A stretch of 33,580 bases of DNA from a virus, in the IMG/VR virus record IMGVR_UViG_3300044695_002617, positions 1 to 33,580 of that record, one strand, 5' to 3'. The translations under genes were made by a program, and so were the position numbers. This document shows, piece by piece, positions 11,972 to 20,850 of the stretch (its first letter is position 1; every line of letters starts with the position of its first letter). The notes under the pieces are model-generated. The model made no database searches and was not told where the DNA came from. It was given only the letters and a program-made list of their open reading frames with translations.

Positions 11972-13126
11972 TTAAAACGCCGCTCCAAGTGCAATACGTC
12001 TCCAGCCAGTTGACATCCTAACATAGAGGTAGTTGTCATCCCATGCAATGTCGCCAGCGTTACCAGCCGCCGCCGAAGTTGCTGGAGTTTGAGCAGTAGT
12101 TATTTGAATTTTGTTGGCTGAAAAAGTAGTTACTCCATTAGCTCTATCTATAGAAAGAGCTATTCCTAAATCTACTTGAGCATCTGAATACCTTCTTAAA
12201 TGAAAGTTACTTCCAGCATTACTACCGCTTTCAGCTTCAGAGCTAGCTTGGAGCGTCCATCTAGTAGAGCCAGCAGTTCTAAAGAATAAGGTTCTTGTAG
12301 TACCTGCGGAATTATTTAACTGTAAATCAGAAGCTATTACCTGATTAGTGAAGGTAGCTAATCCAGTTGAACCTATTGTTAACCTTGTTGAACCACCTGC
12401 GGCAAGCGTAATGCTTCCACTAGATGTTCCTGCAGTTAACTGAATTTGTCCAGCAGTCGCACGGTTTGTTATCGCAATGTTCCCGCTTGCCGTTGGTGAA
12501 AGAAGTTGAATGTTGTTAGCACTTGTAATGCTTAAAACACTTTCTGAAACAGCGGCAACGCTTTCAAAGTTAATGCCTGTATTGTTTTTTAGAAAAATAG
12601 TTCCAAAGAATTCAGCGTTGTGACCAGTCAAAAGTGTTCCGTTGGAAAGCCTTAACCCGATGCTGTTAGTCGCTGAGCCAACTGGTGTAACCAAAAATTC
12701 CAGCGATGTACCTTTTGCCGTGTCTGTAAAGGCTTGGTTTGCTGTTGCCCGTATTTGAGCTTGAACTGTTGAGCCAAAGGTAGTTGCACCTCTTCCTTGC
12801 CATTGAACACTACCTAAAATGTCTGCACTAGCAATGGCAGTGGGTGATGTGTAGGTGCCATTATTGCGTCTGAAATATACATGGTTTGGAGCACCAGACG
12901 ATGCCCACATGACGTGTGAAACCACTGCTTCAGTGCCTTGGAACAGTGCAATGGCATTGGCATCAACTGTTGGAATGGCAGAAATAGTGCCAGTGCCTTG
13001 GAAGATAGCACCAGCATCAACAGTGGTGGGTGCCTTGAAAACCTGCTGTGCTGTGAACGTGTTTGGTCTTGATGCACCTGCAACAATCCATGTCGGATCA
13101 ACAGCAGTAAATTGACTTTGTGGCAT
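11972..13126 (-). CDS. Tail fibre protein with a foreign C-terminal part
   Basis: This 384-residue protein is rich in Ala, Thr, Ser and Gly with repeating beta-type strings, such as IAITNRATAGQIQLTAGTSSG and LTIGSTGLATF, typical of trimeric phage fibres. The C-terminus, GNAGDIAWDDNYLYVRMSTGWRRIAL, is a motif common at fibre ends. Residues up to about 100 (12825-13126) have the usual base style, while about 12825 down to 11972 uses different codons and contains AGCT, GCGG and CTAGCT, which are rare elsewhere. It therefore looks like a native attachment end with a swapped receptor-binding part. Its ATG shares TAATG with the gene upstream. Confidence 0.82.
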   Translation of the reverse strand: MPQSQFTAVDPTWIVAGASRPNTFTAQQVFKAPTTVDAGAIFQGTGTISAIPTVDANAIALFQGTEAVVSHVMWASSGAPNHVYFRRNNGTYTSPTAIASADILGSVQWQGRGATTFGSTVQAQIRATANQAFTDTAKGTSLEFLVTPVGSATNSIGLRLSNGTLLTGHNAEFFGTIFLKNNTGINFESVAAVSESVLSITSANNIQLLSPTASGNIAITNRATAGQIQLTAGTSSGSITLAAGGSTRLTIGSTGLATFTNQVIASDLQLNNSAGTTRTLFFRTAGSTRWTLQASSEAESGSNAGSNFHLRRYSDAQVDLGIALSIDRANGVTTFSANKIQITTAQTPATSAAAGNAGDIAWDDNYLYVRMSTGWRRIALGAAF

Positions 13127-13449
13127 TATGCTAGGATTTCCTCACCCTTCAGTGTGATGGATGCACCACTTTCCAACACTGCATAAATGTCCAAAGACGC
13201 AGATGCATCATCAATTACCAATGCACCTGCTTCTGCACGGATGGAACAACCAACCAGCATGGTTGCCTTGGTTGGTGCTGTCGCACCTGCTGTCTGCACC
13301 TGAAATCGAACACCCACACCTGCTGTCACAGTCGTGGGAATAATCACACGCCAACCAATTCTGGTGGCAGTGTTTGAATCAAATAATTTGACAGGTGTGG
13401 TTGAATCCACAGTCACTTGATTTCGCAGTTGAATGTTGTTGTATGCCAT
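13126..13449 (-). CDS. Hypothetical virion protein, 107 aa
   Basis: The sequence starts MAYNNIQLRNQVTVDSTTPVKLFD and has the beta-sandwich look of small virion surface proteins (RVIIPTTVTAGVGVRFQVQTAG, SLDIYAVLESGASITLKGEEILA). It lies between two fibre-like genes, so it is probably part of the tail tip or an appendage, but this is inference from position. The TAA overlaps the ATG of the next gene as TAATG. No family name is offered. Confidence 0.75.
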   Translation of the reverse strand: MAYNNIQLRNQVTVDSTTPVKLFDSNTATRIGWRVIIPTTVTAGVGVRFQVQTAGATAPTKATMLVGCSIRAEAGALVIDDASASLDIYAVLESGASITLKGEEILA

Positions 13450-13477
13450 GATGTTGCCTTCTGGTTGTTAGTATACG

Positions 13478-13957
13478 TTAATCAATCCAATATTCAATGT
13501 GGCACTGAACTTTGAAATTGTCACCTGTGTTGAAGTAATCGGCACCAGTGTACGCAAAACTACCTGATGTCATGTCTGTCAATTTCAACAGTGTGCCTTG
13601 GTTGCTATCAAATTGACAACCAGTGGGTGCTTGCTGTCCACTGCCGGGTGTCGCAATGCCAATGGTGATGGTGGACGCATCAGCAACAAATGGAAGGTTG
13701 CCAATGGCAAGAAATCCTGTGCCAGCACTGGTGCAGTTGTCCCCATAGAAATCCACATCAACAATCACTTTGTTGCCAATTCTTTGGTACCTGCCAAATG
13801 ACGTTTCAAAATCAAAGACTGGCACAATGGTGGCACCCACGTCATACGTCACCAATGTGGGTGTGAAGGCACCTTCTGCATAAGCAGGTGCAGTGCCTGT
13901 CTTTGTCACCTGCGTGGTGCCTGCATTGATGCTTCTGTTTACTTGGATGTTTGCCAT
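13478..13957 (-). CDS. Tail fibre / receptor-binding-like protein, 159 aa
   Basis: The protein begins MANIQVNRSINAGTTQV and contains GAFTPTLVTYD, then FGRYQRIGNKVIVDVDFYGD and AIGNLPFVADASTITIGI. The pattern G-x-Y-x-x-I-G-N-x-V plus LPF is widespread in C-terminal receptor-binding or head domains of phage fibres. The product is short, so it may be a tip subunit that binds to a longer fibre or baseplate protein. Gene spacing of 19 bases follows the large tail protein, and the base style is native. Confidence 0.75.
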   Translation of the reverse strand: MANIQVNRSINAGTTQVTKTGTAPAYAEGAFTPTLVTYDVGATIVPVFDFETSFGRYQRIGNKVIVDVDFYGDNCTSAGTGFLAIGNLPFVADASTITIGIATPGSGQQAPTGCQFDSNQGTLLKLTDMTSGSFAYTGADYFNTGDNFKVQCHIEYWID

Positions 13958-13976
13958 GATGCCTTCAGTTTACATT

Positions 13977-16900
13977 TTATACAAAGGTGATTCCATCATC
14001 TGATTTGCGTTCCACCAAATTGCCTGATTCAACATCAATCAGAATCAACCTTCTGTTGCCACCATTGTATACATCTTCATCTGCACTGATGCATTCATCA
14101 TCCACACCACTTGCCACAATGACTGTGTTGGTATTCAGGATGGTGTCGGCACGATCTGTGCGTTCACCTTTGATGGCAACACCATCCACCCAATAAATGT
14201 ATCTTGTGCCATCCCGTCCAATGACGATGAATGGTTTCACCCCATTTGCTATAGTTCTTGCCATAGTGAATCCTTCTTCTGGTTTGTCTGCTGTATAAAG
14301 TTTTATGCTTCCGTTAACTTCTGCAACCATGTATATTGTCTGGTTGTTCGATTGTCTATCAATTTTGATGCAAGCAGACTGTGCATTGATTCCAAGCGTG
14401 TTCACAGTTGACCATGTCAATGTGTTGTCGGCTGTTCTGATCTGCACGTTGCCATTGTTCAGGACGTAGGCAGACACGTGTTGGTTGCTGGCAAAATCAA
14501 TGTCCATTGATGTGCGACAGTTGGTGGATCGAAGTAGGCAGTACCAACCGTGCCACGGTCGCACGTGTGCCCACGTCTTGCCACCAGCAAAAATCTTCCA
14601 ATTGGTTTCATTGTTGTACAGTGTTGGATTGAATGTCCAAATGTACCATCCGGGTTCACCGGGTGACAGCACACTGCCACTGTCCACACCTGCATCTGTC
14701 TGCAATTTGGCACTGGCACTAGTGTTTGAAATCAGGTATCTGCCATCCTGCACATGGTCATACACCACTTGTGCATACGTGCCTGTTGGCAACCATGTGT
14801 TTGTGTTTCGTTTGCGTGTGGGAAAGCAGGCAAATGGTGGCAGTTCACTGAAACTGTTCACCAGTGCGTATCTGATGTCGTGTCCATTGCCTTTGGGCAG
14901 AATGAAACTGTTGCTGAATTTGTCCACCACAGAAATTGACTGCCCTTCATATGAATCATAGAGTGTTGACAAATCAGATGTGATGGTGCTGGCAAGGTTA
15001 GTGCCACCTGTGCCATTCATAACACGGTAATTAAATGCCAGTGCATCAATGACAGTGGATGGCACATCCATGCCTGCTGTGATGGGTGGGTTCATGAATC
15101 CAAGCACTGTGGAATACCATTGAAGGTTGCCCCACCTGATGTTCATTGAATTGTGCCACAGCATGGACAGGTACTTTGAATTTTCCCAATACATCATTGG
15201 GTGGGTGTGTTGCAAATTGAATGTTGGGAAATTGATGGTGATATTGTTGGCAGGATTTGTCGGCACGATTGTGAATCGAAGTTTTGCAAACATCCGTCCA
15301 CGTCCAAGTTCAAAGTTTACAGACAGTTCAGGATCACTCATGTAAGTGGCAGAAACACCATTGGGCAGTGTGTCTGTGCCAGTATCTGTCACCAGTGATG
15401 CACCATTGTCAATTGCCCATGTGCCTGCGTATTTGGTCTGGATTCCTGTTGGCAAATCGTAGGTGCCAGTGGCATTGCCAAAGTAGTTGCTGGTGTTGTC
15501 TTGCCCAATCCAAGACACTTGTATTTCAGACACATTGGTTGCAGACCAATTCACAATAACTTGGTGTGCCTTCAGCAAAAGCAGATACGGATCAACTGCC
15601 CAATTTCCCATGTCCAAATCCACATAGTGGTTGGTGCCAGTGAAGGCAGAAACAGTGATGCCACCTGCACCCACTGTTGCTGTACAATTGGTGCCTGTCC
15701 AGTTGCCACTGCGTGTCTGCGAAAGTGTCAATGTTGATGGTGGTGATGCCACCAGTGTCTGCCACCTGCTGATGCCAATCCACCTGAACTTGCCAAAGAA
15801 GGCATCTTGGAATGGTTGGTTGCCGTTATCCCAATACAGTGGGCACGCAATCATGCTGTTGCGTGTGCGTGGGTTTGATGGCAGTGCACTGTTGTACAGG
15901 TACTGTTCCTTGATGGCAGACCAATACAAATCATTGTCAACTGGTGCACCATCAACATCCCAATCCTGTCTGTGATAGGCAAGGTTCCAATGTGGATTCA
16001 CCCAACTGCCTGTGTACCTGCACAGCATATCTGCGTGCCCCTGATACCCGGCAAGACTGCCCACGTATGATGGGAAATGCCTGTTGATGGATTCTGATTG
16101 ATTGGTGCCAACATCTGTCTGTGGCACGTTTGTGCACGTCCAAACCAACACTTCACCTTCAGGACATGATGGAATTGGCACAGATGGTGGTGGGCATAGG
16201 CACACTGTGCCACCTTCATAAGACCAAGTCTTGGAATAAGATTTGGTTTTGGACATTCCGTGCTGTGTGTAGATGGTGTTTGGGAATGCCTGTTCGACAT
16301 TGCTGGTGGCATTGGTCACCACTTCCAAGAAGTCTGCACCCAAATCTGTATACACCACTATTTCACCACCAGTGTTCACTGTCACAGCACCATTGGTGCA
16401 TGATCTGGTTGCACTGCCACGCACTTCTGGAAAATCGAACCTTCGCCACAGTGCCTTATAATCACCATTGATTCTGTAAATTGCACGTTCTAGATTGGGT
16501 ATGGCACGTGCTGTGCCACCATGACTTTCTGCCCACGATTCTAAGTAGTAGGCATCAATGTACCCATCATCATATTCAAGCGTGCATGGATCAAGACAAT
16601 ATCCTGTGACGTATTCATCGTAAACCACAGTGCCACCATCTTCACCCACGCATTCACCCACCACGTGCTGTGTGAGTGTGCGTCTGCCATCATACGTCTT
16701 CTGCGTCTTTGCGTATGATCTGCAATGGATTTCGATGCTGTCTGTATCATCCACTGTGACTTCATTGCTGAATGAAAGGTTGTATGGACAACTGCCTGAT
16801 GTTGGGATTGATGCTGTCCAAATGGCACATGGCAGTGCTGTCCAATTGTTGTCCTGATCCTGAAATCGCCAACCAGCATTGATTGTGGACGTTGCAGTTG

Positions 16901-17462
16901 CTTCTGTCATGTACGCAGATGCACCCGGATTGCATGGATCATACGCAGGTGGTGTGAATACCTTGGACGCACTGCACGTGCCACTGGCATAAAGTGGGAT
17001 TCCCACATCATTCACGTAATTGGCACCAGTGCCATTGGACGTGTAATCAACACCAGACAGTGTGGTGGACAACGCACCATTGACAAAGACCATCATGCTA
17101 TCCCACATCACACGCAGAAGACTGCCTGTCAATTTGCAGTAGATTTTGAAACCTGTGGCACGCACCCGGATTTCAACATCATTGCGGAATGCAGGTGCAC
17201 CCACGATGTACCCACCAGCAGGTGCACCAGCACCATCATACTTTGCCTGCCATGCAACACCACCAGCACCATCATCAGATGAAGACACTTCAAGGTAAAT
17301 GCCAGTGTTGACATTGATGGCATTTGGCACCCACTGCGTGATGGCAGTTGCGGAATGTGATTTTGCAAGTGTGCCACTACCTGCACCTGTGGCACTGTTC
17401 AGTGTGGATTTTACGTGCCATTCAATGGCAGTGGTTTTGAATATGATTCCATTATTGGGCAT
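13977..17462 (-). CDS. Large tail protein, 1161 aa
   Basis: This is the longest gene. I chose the ATG at 17460-17462 (MPNNGIIFKTTAIEW) because it overlaps the end of the small gene before it by 11 bases. An in-frame upstream start would add 23 residues in conflict with that gene. The protein is rich in Trp, Tyr, Cys and Gly. A cluster of Cys (VCLCPPPSVPIPSCPEGEVLVWTC) sits near the middle. Repeated NG and GT motifs throughout suggest a beta-rich tip or central fibre. Near the C-terminus (INAQSACIKIDRQSNNQTIYMVAEVNG and FIVIGRDGTRYIYWVDG) the pattern resembles beta-propeller blades. It is most likely the tail tip or baseplate protein that contacts the host. I see no known enzyme motif. Confidence 0.8.
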   Translation of the reverse strand: MPNNGIIFKTTAIEWHVKSTLNSATGAGSGTLAKSHSATAITQWVPNAINVNTGIYLEVSSSDDGAGGVAWQAKYDGAGAPAGGYIVGAPAFRNDVEIRVRATGFKIYCKLTGSLLRVMWDSMMVFVNGALSTTLSGVDYTSNGTGANYVNDVGIPLYASGTCSASKVFTPPAYDPCNPGASAYMTEATATSTINAGWRFQDQDNNWTALPCAIWTASIPTSGSCPYNLSFSNEVTVDDTDSIEIHCRSYAKTQKTYDGRRTLTQHVVGECVGEDGGTVVYDEYVTGYCLDPCTLEYDDGYIDAYYLESWAESHGGTARAIPNLERAIYRINGDYKALWRRFDFPEVRGSATRSCTNGAVTVNTGGEIVVYTDLGADFLEVVTNATSNVEQAFPNTIYTQHGMSKTKSYSKTWSYEGGTVCLCPPPSVPIPSCPEGEVLVWTCTNVPQTDVGTNQSESINRHFPSYVGSLAGYQGHADMLCRYTGSWVNPHWNLAYHRQDWDVDGAPVDNDLYWSAIKEQYLYNSALPSNPRTRNSMIACPLYWDNGNQPFQDAFFGKFRWIGISRWQTLVASPPSTLTLSQTRSGNWTGTNCTATVGAGGITVSAFTGTNHYVDLDMGNWAVDPYLLLLKAHQVIVNWSATNVSEIQVSWIGQDNTSNYFGNATGTYDLPTGIQTKYAGTWAIDNGASLVTDTGTDTLPNGVSATYMSDPELSVNFELGRGRMFAKLRFTIVPTNPANNITINFPTFNLQHTHPMMYWENSKYLSMLWHNSMNIRWGNLQWYSTVLGFMNPPITAGMDVPSTVIDALAFNYRVMNGTGGTNLASTITSDLSTLYDSYEGQSISVVDKFSNSFILPKGNGHDIRYALVNSFSELPPFACFPTRKRNTNTWLPTGTYAQVVYDHVQDGRYLISNTSASAKLQTDAGVDSGSVLSPGEPGWYIWTFNPTLYNNETNWKIFAGGKTWAHVRPWHGWYCLLRSTNCRTSMDIDFASNQHVSAYVLNNGNVQIRTADNTLTWSTVNTLGINAQSACIKIDRQSNNQTIYMVAEVNGSIKLYTADKPEEGFTMARTIANGVKPFIVIGRDGTRYIYWVDGVAIKGERTDRADTILNTNTVIVASGVDDECISADEDVYNGGNRRLILIDVESGNLVERKSDDGITFV

Positions 17463-17658
17463 CTTGGCACCCACATGGTTTTGTGGCAATGGTGGTTTCT
17501 GTCTGCTGATCTGCCAGACGTTTCCAATCATTGGTGAATTTCACCAGTGCCATCAGATAATCAGGCACCCGGCATTCACAACCAACAATGGCAATGGACA
17601 GGTTTGTTTCCTGCCCACTGCCACCAATGTCAATGCTGATGAATGTATCTGGTGCCAC
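17452..17658 (-). CDS. Hypothetical tail protein, 68 aa, GTG start
   Basis: The frame begins with GTG at 17656-17658 and reads MAPDTFISIDIGGSGQETN, then CECRVPDYLMALVKFTNDWKRLADQQ, then CGCQDAQ at the end. No upstream start is available because an in-frame TAA lies 12 bases before. No Shine-Dalgarno sequence is apparent. It overlaps the large tail gene, so it probably belongs to the tail block. It now follows the accessory unit C. The lack of a normal ribosome site may mean that insertion of unit C removed its original coupling to the 783-residue tail gene. Confidence 0.6.
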   Translation of the reverse strand: MAPDTFISIDIGGSGQETNLSIAIVGCECRVPDYLMALVKFTNDWKRLADQQTETTIATKPCGCQDAQ

Positions 17659-17674
17659 AGTTGATTATGGCACC
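17651..17674 (-). promoter_or_regulatory. Inverted repeat over the GTG start of the 68-aa gene
   Basis: GGTGCC (17651-17656) and GGCACC (17669-17674) form a perfect 6-base stem with a 12-base loop. One arm takes in a base of the GTG start and the next codons. It could hide the start from ribosomes or mark the boundary of the inserted unit. It is short, so chance is possible. Confidence 0.35.
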
Positions 17675-17681
17675 ACTGCTG

Positions 17682-18086
17682 TCAACTGTTGGCAACCAAG
17701 GTGTCCAACAAATCTTGCCAGTAGGTTGCATCTTCACCAGATGCCTTTGCACTAGCAATCACTTCTTGCAATGAATCCTTGGTGTCATACGTTCGATTGC
17801 AGTTCAAGTCACGCAAGATTTTTAACGCCTCACGCTCTGATCTATCCCAAAGGTCTTGCTCGCTAACAAATGATGACATCCAAACGTGCTTGTCTCCAAA
17901 TTGAGAGCGATAGAACAGCTCCCAAACGGTCGTGTCTTTGCTAAACTTGTGGCTTTTTACCTCAACTCCATGCTGATTTCCCATGACCTCTAGGCAATGG
18001 TTGATGAAATCCCGCTTGTTATGGAAAACCTCTTTGTCATTGTTGATGATTGGGTTGACGATTTTCAGATTGATTGTTTGTTCCAT
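17682..18086 (-). CDS. Hypothetical protein, 134 aa, second gene of unit C
   Basis: The protein starts MEQTINLKIVNPIINN after the ribosome site AAGGAAAGACAACAA. It contains DFINHCLEVMGNQHGVEVKSHKFSKDTTVWELFYRSQFG and a helical C-terminal half (SEREALKILRDLNC, DSLQEVIASAKASGEDATYWQDLLD). The content is not virion-like. No family is recognised. From about 17790 upward the codon use is unlike the tail genes (CTCGCT, CTCACGCTCTG), while the last 35 codons look native. A chimeric gene is possible. Confidence 0.75.
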   Translation of the reverse strand: MEQTINLKIVNPIINNDKEVFHNKRDFINHCLEVMGNQHGVEVKSHKFSKDTTVWELFYRSQFGDKHVWMSSFVSEQDLWDRSEREALKILRDLNCNRTYDTKDSLQEVIASAKASGEDATYWQDLLDTLVANS

Positions 18087-18111
18087 TTGTTGTCTTTCCT
18101 TGTTGGTTGGT

Positions 18112-18129
18112 GGGGAGGTTGCCCTCCCC
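18112..18129 (-). promoter_or_regulatory. Intercistronic GCAA-tetraloop hairpin, unit C
   Basis: On the minus strand the stem GGGGAGG / CCTCCCC closes the loop GCAA. It begins 7 bases after the stop of the first gene. It is followed by ACCAACCAACAAGGAAAGACAACAAATG in outline, that is, spacer plus ribosome site. The stem sequence differs from units A and B, yet all seven pairs are kept; this covariation supports a functional RNA structure. Confidence 0.8.
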
Positions 18130-18136
18130 GTTGATT

Positions 18137-18394
18137 CTAGAATCTTCGGACGATGCTGTAATTTGCACCACCCCAGAAGTCAAAGATTTCTGCCTCAATC
18201 AGTTCTTCTGTCAACGTGATTCCAAAGATTGCCTCAATGTCCTTCCGGTTGCAGGTGATTTGCGTTCCTTTGTATGGAAGTCTTTGCTTCCAGATTCTTG
18301 CAACGCTAGCGGTTGCTTCTTCGATGTTCCCACAGGAAAGTGCGTTGATGATTTTGTTTGCTGTTGCATTGGTGATTGGTTTCATGTTGTACAT
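18137..18394 (-). CDS. Hypothetical protein, 85 aa, first gene of unit C
   Basis: The start is the ATG at 18392-18394, after CGGAAACAAACGAA, the same ribosome site as in unit B. The protein (MYNMKPITNATANKIINALS, then ASVARIWKQRLPYKGTQITC, then a helix-rich end FGITLTEELIEAEIFDFW) looks like a small alpha/beta protein. Its family is unknown. Its codon use differs strongly from the surrounding tail genes. A promoter in the AT-rich gap upstream gives it its own transcript within the late operon, so it is an added accessory gene. Confidence 0.78.
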   Translation of the reverse strand: MYNMKPITNATANKIINALSCGNIEEATASVARIWKQRLPYKGTQITCNRKDIEAIFGITLTEELIEAEIFDFWGGANYSIVRRF

Positions 18395-18408
18395 TTCGTT
18401 TGTTTCCG

Positions 18409-18445
18409 TGTCACTTCGTGTGTGACATAGATATTATATGCACGT
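18409..18445 (-). promoter_or_regulatory. Promoter and 5' leader hairpin of unit C
   Basis: On the minus strand TATAAT lies at 18433-18438 in the 14-mer TATAATATCTATGT (18425-18438), identical to unit A, with shared upstream bases TTGATA and GTGC. The predicted start is about 18426. A hairpin, TGTCAC (18422-18427 on this strand), loop ACACGAA, GTGACA (18409-18414), forms at the 5' end. The 103-base gap (18395-18497) contains nothing else that I see apart from AT-rich sequence. Confidence 0.75.
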
Positions 18446-18497
18446 TATCAAAATAAATGCAGTAATTTTTCAAAAATATTTTAATTTTGTTGAAAAT

Positions 18498-20849
18498 TTA
18501 CAGAACGTTGCGTGTGTAGATTGGCAACCGGGTGATTGATCCATCAATGAAACCACGTCTGGCAAGAGTGTTTCTTATGCCATTCATCGTGCTGTAGGCA
18601 ACAATATCATCAAATTTCGCACTGTTGCTGTACCCAACAATGTTGGCAAGTACATACGTGCATGGACGCCACATAAACTGATCTGCACCATCAGGATCCT
18701 TTTCAACAGCACCACTGATGGACACCACAATGAAATCACCAGCACTGCCCAATGTCACCTTATCAGACACCCAGACAGGCAATCCAGTGGTGTCATTGAT
18801 GATGGGCAATTCCACTTCGATTTCACGTATTTCTCTGTAAGGTGTGCACCTGTCATACAAAATGGTGGCACCACTGTCTGCCAAATCCTGTGATGCAATT
18901 CCTTTATTAATCAAACCAAGACGTTTCACCACACCCAACCAGTTGCTTGGTCGTGATGATGGTGGCAATGTTGGATCAATGGACGCAAAATCAGATTTGA
19001 TGGATTGAACTGGTTTGCCAAATCGTGCATCAAAACCTGTCACCACAATTTCGTTTGCCTCTGGTTTGATATAGTGCCACCTGTGTTGCCTGTACACATG
19101 ACGCCACGCATCATCTGATGCAATGCCAGCAGTGATGGCATCATCAATGGTTGCGTACCACACGTATTTGACTGCACCACCATTGATGGTGGCAGGTGAC
19201 TTGGTGGTGAATTTTATTTGGGTGTTGGGCAATCCGGTGTCCACCACAGGCACTTCACCGTACCACCACCCACCCAAATAATCCTGCATCACACGTGACA
19301 GGTAATCCCATGCATTCTCACCAATGTCTGCAATTTCATTGAAATCACCACACACAGCAGGTGCAATTTCACCAGCACGCACACTGGCAGTTTCCAAGTT
19401 CAGATCAAAATCACTGCCACCCACCAGATGCACCAAACGTCTGATAACGCAATCTTGTGACGCATGGCAGATCAACATTCCGTCAAACACAAATCTTTCA
19501 CGGAAACAATAATCTTTCAACAGTTGCGTGATGTGTGGTTGGGAACGCAAAGTGATTCTGTCATTGTCCGGGTTTGTGCCTTCCACGTATTCAACAGGTT
19601 CTGTCATGCCTTCATGGAAGATGGTGTTGCCAAGGTATGCCAAGGTTGGTTTGTTTGCGTGGGCATAAAGTCCCACAATGCCACATCTTGCCGGGTTGAA
19701 CATATCCCAACTCATGACACTGCCACCAGTTTCTGGCACATCAAATTGCATCCGTTGCCATGCTGGTGCCAGATTTGCCACTTCAGAATCATCAGTCATG
19801 GCAGACAACCTTTCCCATCCACCATTGATGCCATACACCACTGGTGTGGACAAACCATTGCCAGTCAATGTTGCCTTGATACGCAACTGGATGTCTGTGC
19901 CATTGGGCACAAATGCTGTGGTGCCATCTGCCTGCACGATACTGGACACCACTGCATCAGTGGCACCTGTCCTGTACGATTTGTCACCATACACACGTCC
20001 AACACCAGACGCCCATGCCGGGTTGCTGTAGGTTTCCAATGTCGCAGTGGTTGGTGGTGCTTCTGCTAGATCAATCAATTCTGAACACGCATAACCACTG
20101 GTGGCAAATTTTAGTGGTGCCACTTGGAACAAAACTGTTCCCGGCATCATCACCCAAAACTTGGTGGCAGGTGTGATGGCAGGTGCAGGATCGGTTTCCA
20201 AAATATCTTCCATCACTGCACGCACACCATTTCCTGCACTGCTGATTATCAACAGTTCACGATGCCGACATGGAATCATTGCTAGTTCAATCAAGGCATT
20301 TTGGTTGCTGGCACTGCCTTTGGCACCACTCACCTGTCCTTCAGTGATTTTGTTTCCATTTCGCCACACTTCCAGTGCACCATCACTGTACAACCTGCAA
20401 CCTGTTCCACCACTTAGTGTCGCAGTGCTGTTCCAACCAAATTCAGCAACAATGGTGCGTGAACCTTCTGAATACCCAAAGAAGCTAACATAGAATCCGG
20501 TGTTCACTGCGTAGGTGCTGGTGGTTGCCACACCCACACCTTTGGCACTGGTGGGTGCCTGAAGATACTTGCTACCACCCACACCTGTCATGTCCACTTC
20601 TTTCCAAGGTGATGCCAGACCAAATGCTGTCAAACCCAATTTGTCATAAGGTGCAGTGTTTGATGTGTACCACTGTGTATAGAAACAACGTGGACGCAAC
20701 ATCAGCGTCAAAGTGATTGGATCAATGTATGTATCTGCAAAGAATTGTCCGGTGTTGAAATCTTCACCACCAGCCACAAAACCAATGCGATCTGCTGACT
20801 GTCGCCACTGGTCACCATCAATTGTGAAATCAAATTCTGGACGTGGCAT
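18498..20849 (-). CDS. Tail protein, 783 aa, probable distal tail / hub region protein
   Basis: I chose the ATG at 20847-20849 (MPRPEFDFTIDGDQWRQSADR), with AGAAGGGAAG just upstream and one base after the tape-measure stop. The N-terminal half contains a laminin/concanavalin-like beta region (YVSFFGYSEGSRTIVAEFGWNS, RLYSDGALEVWRNGNKI). The middle has DYCFRERFVFDGMLICHASQDC, and the C-terminal part has RVMQDYLGGWWYGEVPVV and VSDKVTLGSAGDFIVVSISGAVEK, reminiscent of hub or late-control-D-type folds. Its position right after the tape measure supports a distal tail or baseplate hub protein. I cannot name a family with certainty. The gene is followed by accessory unit C. Confidence 0.8.
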   Translation of the reverse strand: MPRPEFDFTIDGDQWRQSADRIGFVAGGEDFNTGQFFADTYIDPITLTLMLRPRCFYTQWYTSNTAPYDKLGLTAFGLASPWKEVDMTGVGGSKYLQAPTSAKGVGVATTSTYAVNTGFYVSFFGYSEGSRTIVAEFGWNSTATLSGGTGCRLYSDGALEVWRNGNKITEGQVSGAKGSASNQNALIELAMIPCRHRELLIISSAGNGVRAVMEDILETDPAPAITPATKFWVMMPGTVLFQVAPLKFATSGYACSELIDLAEAPPTTATLETYSNPAWASGVGRVYGDKSYRTGATDAVVSSIVQADGTTAFVPNGTDIQLRIKATLTGNGLSTPVVYGINGGWERLSAMTDDSEVANLAPAWQRMQFDVPETGGSVMSWDMFNPARCGIVGLYAHANKPTLAYLGNTIFHEGMTEPVEYVEGTNPDNDRITLRSQPHITQLLKDYCFRERFVFDGMLICHASQDCVIRRLVHLVGGSDFDLNLETASVRAGEIAPAVCGDFNEIADIGENAWDYLSRVMQDYLGGWWYGEVPVVDTGLPNTQIKFTTKSPATINGGAVKYVWYATIDDAITAGIASDDAWRHVYRQHRWHYIKPEANEIVVTGFDARFGKPVQSIKSDFASIDPTLPPSSRPSNWLGVVKRLGLINKGIASQDLADSGATILYDRCTPYREIREIEVELPIINDTTGLPVWVSDKVTLGSAGDFIVVSISGAVEKDPDGADQFMWRPCTYVLANIVGYSNSAKFDDIVAYSTMNGIRNTLARRGFIDGSITRLPIYTRNVL

Positions 20850-20850
20850 C

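Noticed and set aside
13987-16879. Many open frames opposite or out of frame with the large tail gene
   Set aside because: They are rich in Cys, His and Trp as expected for frames made by GGCA/TGCC/CCAC-type codon bias, have no ribosome sites, and lie wholly under one strong 1161-codon gene.
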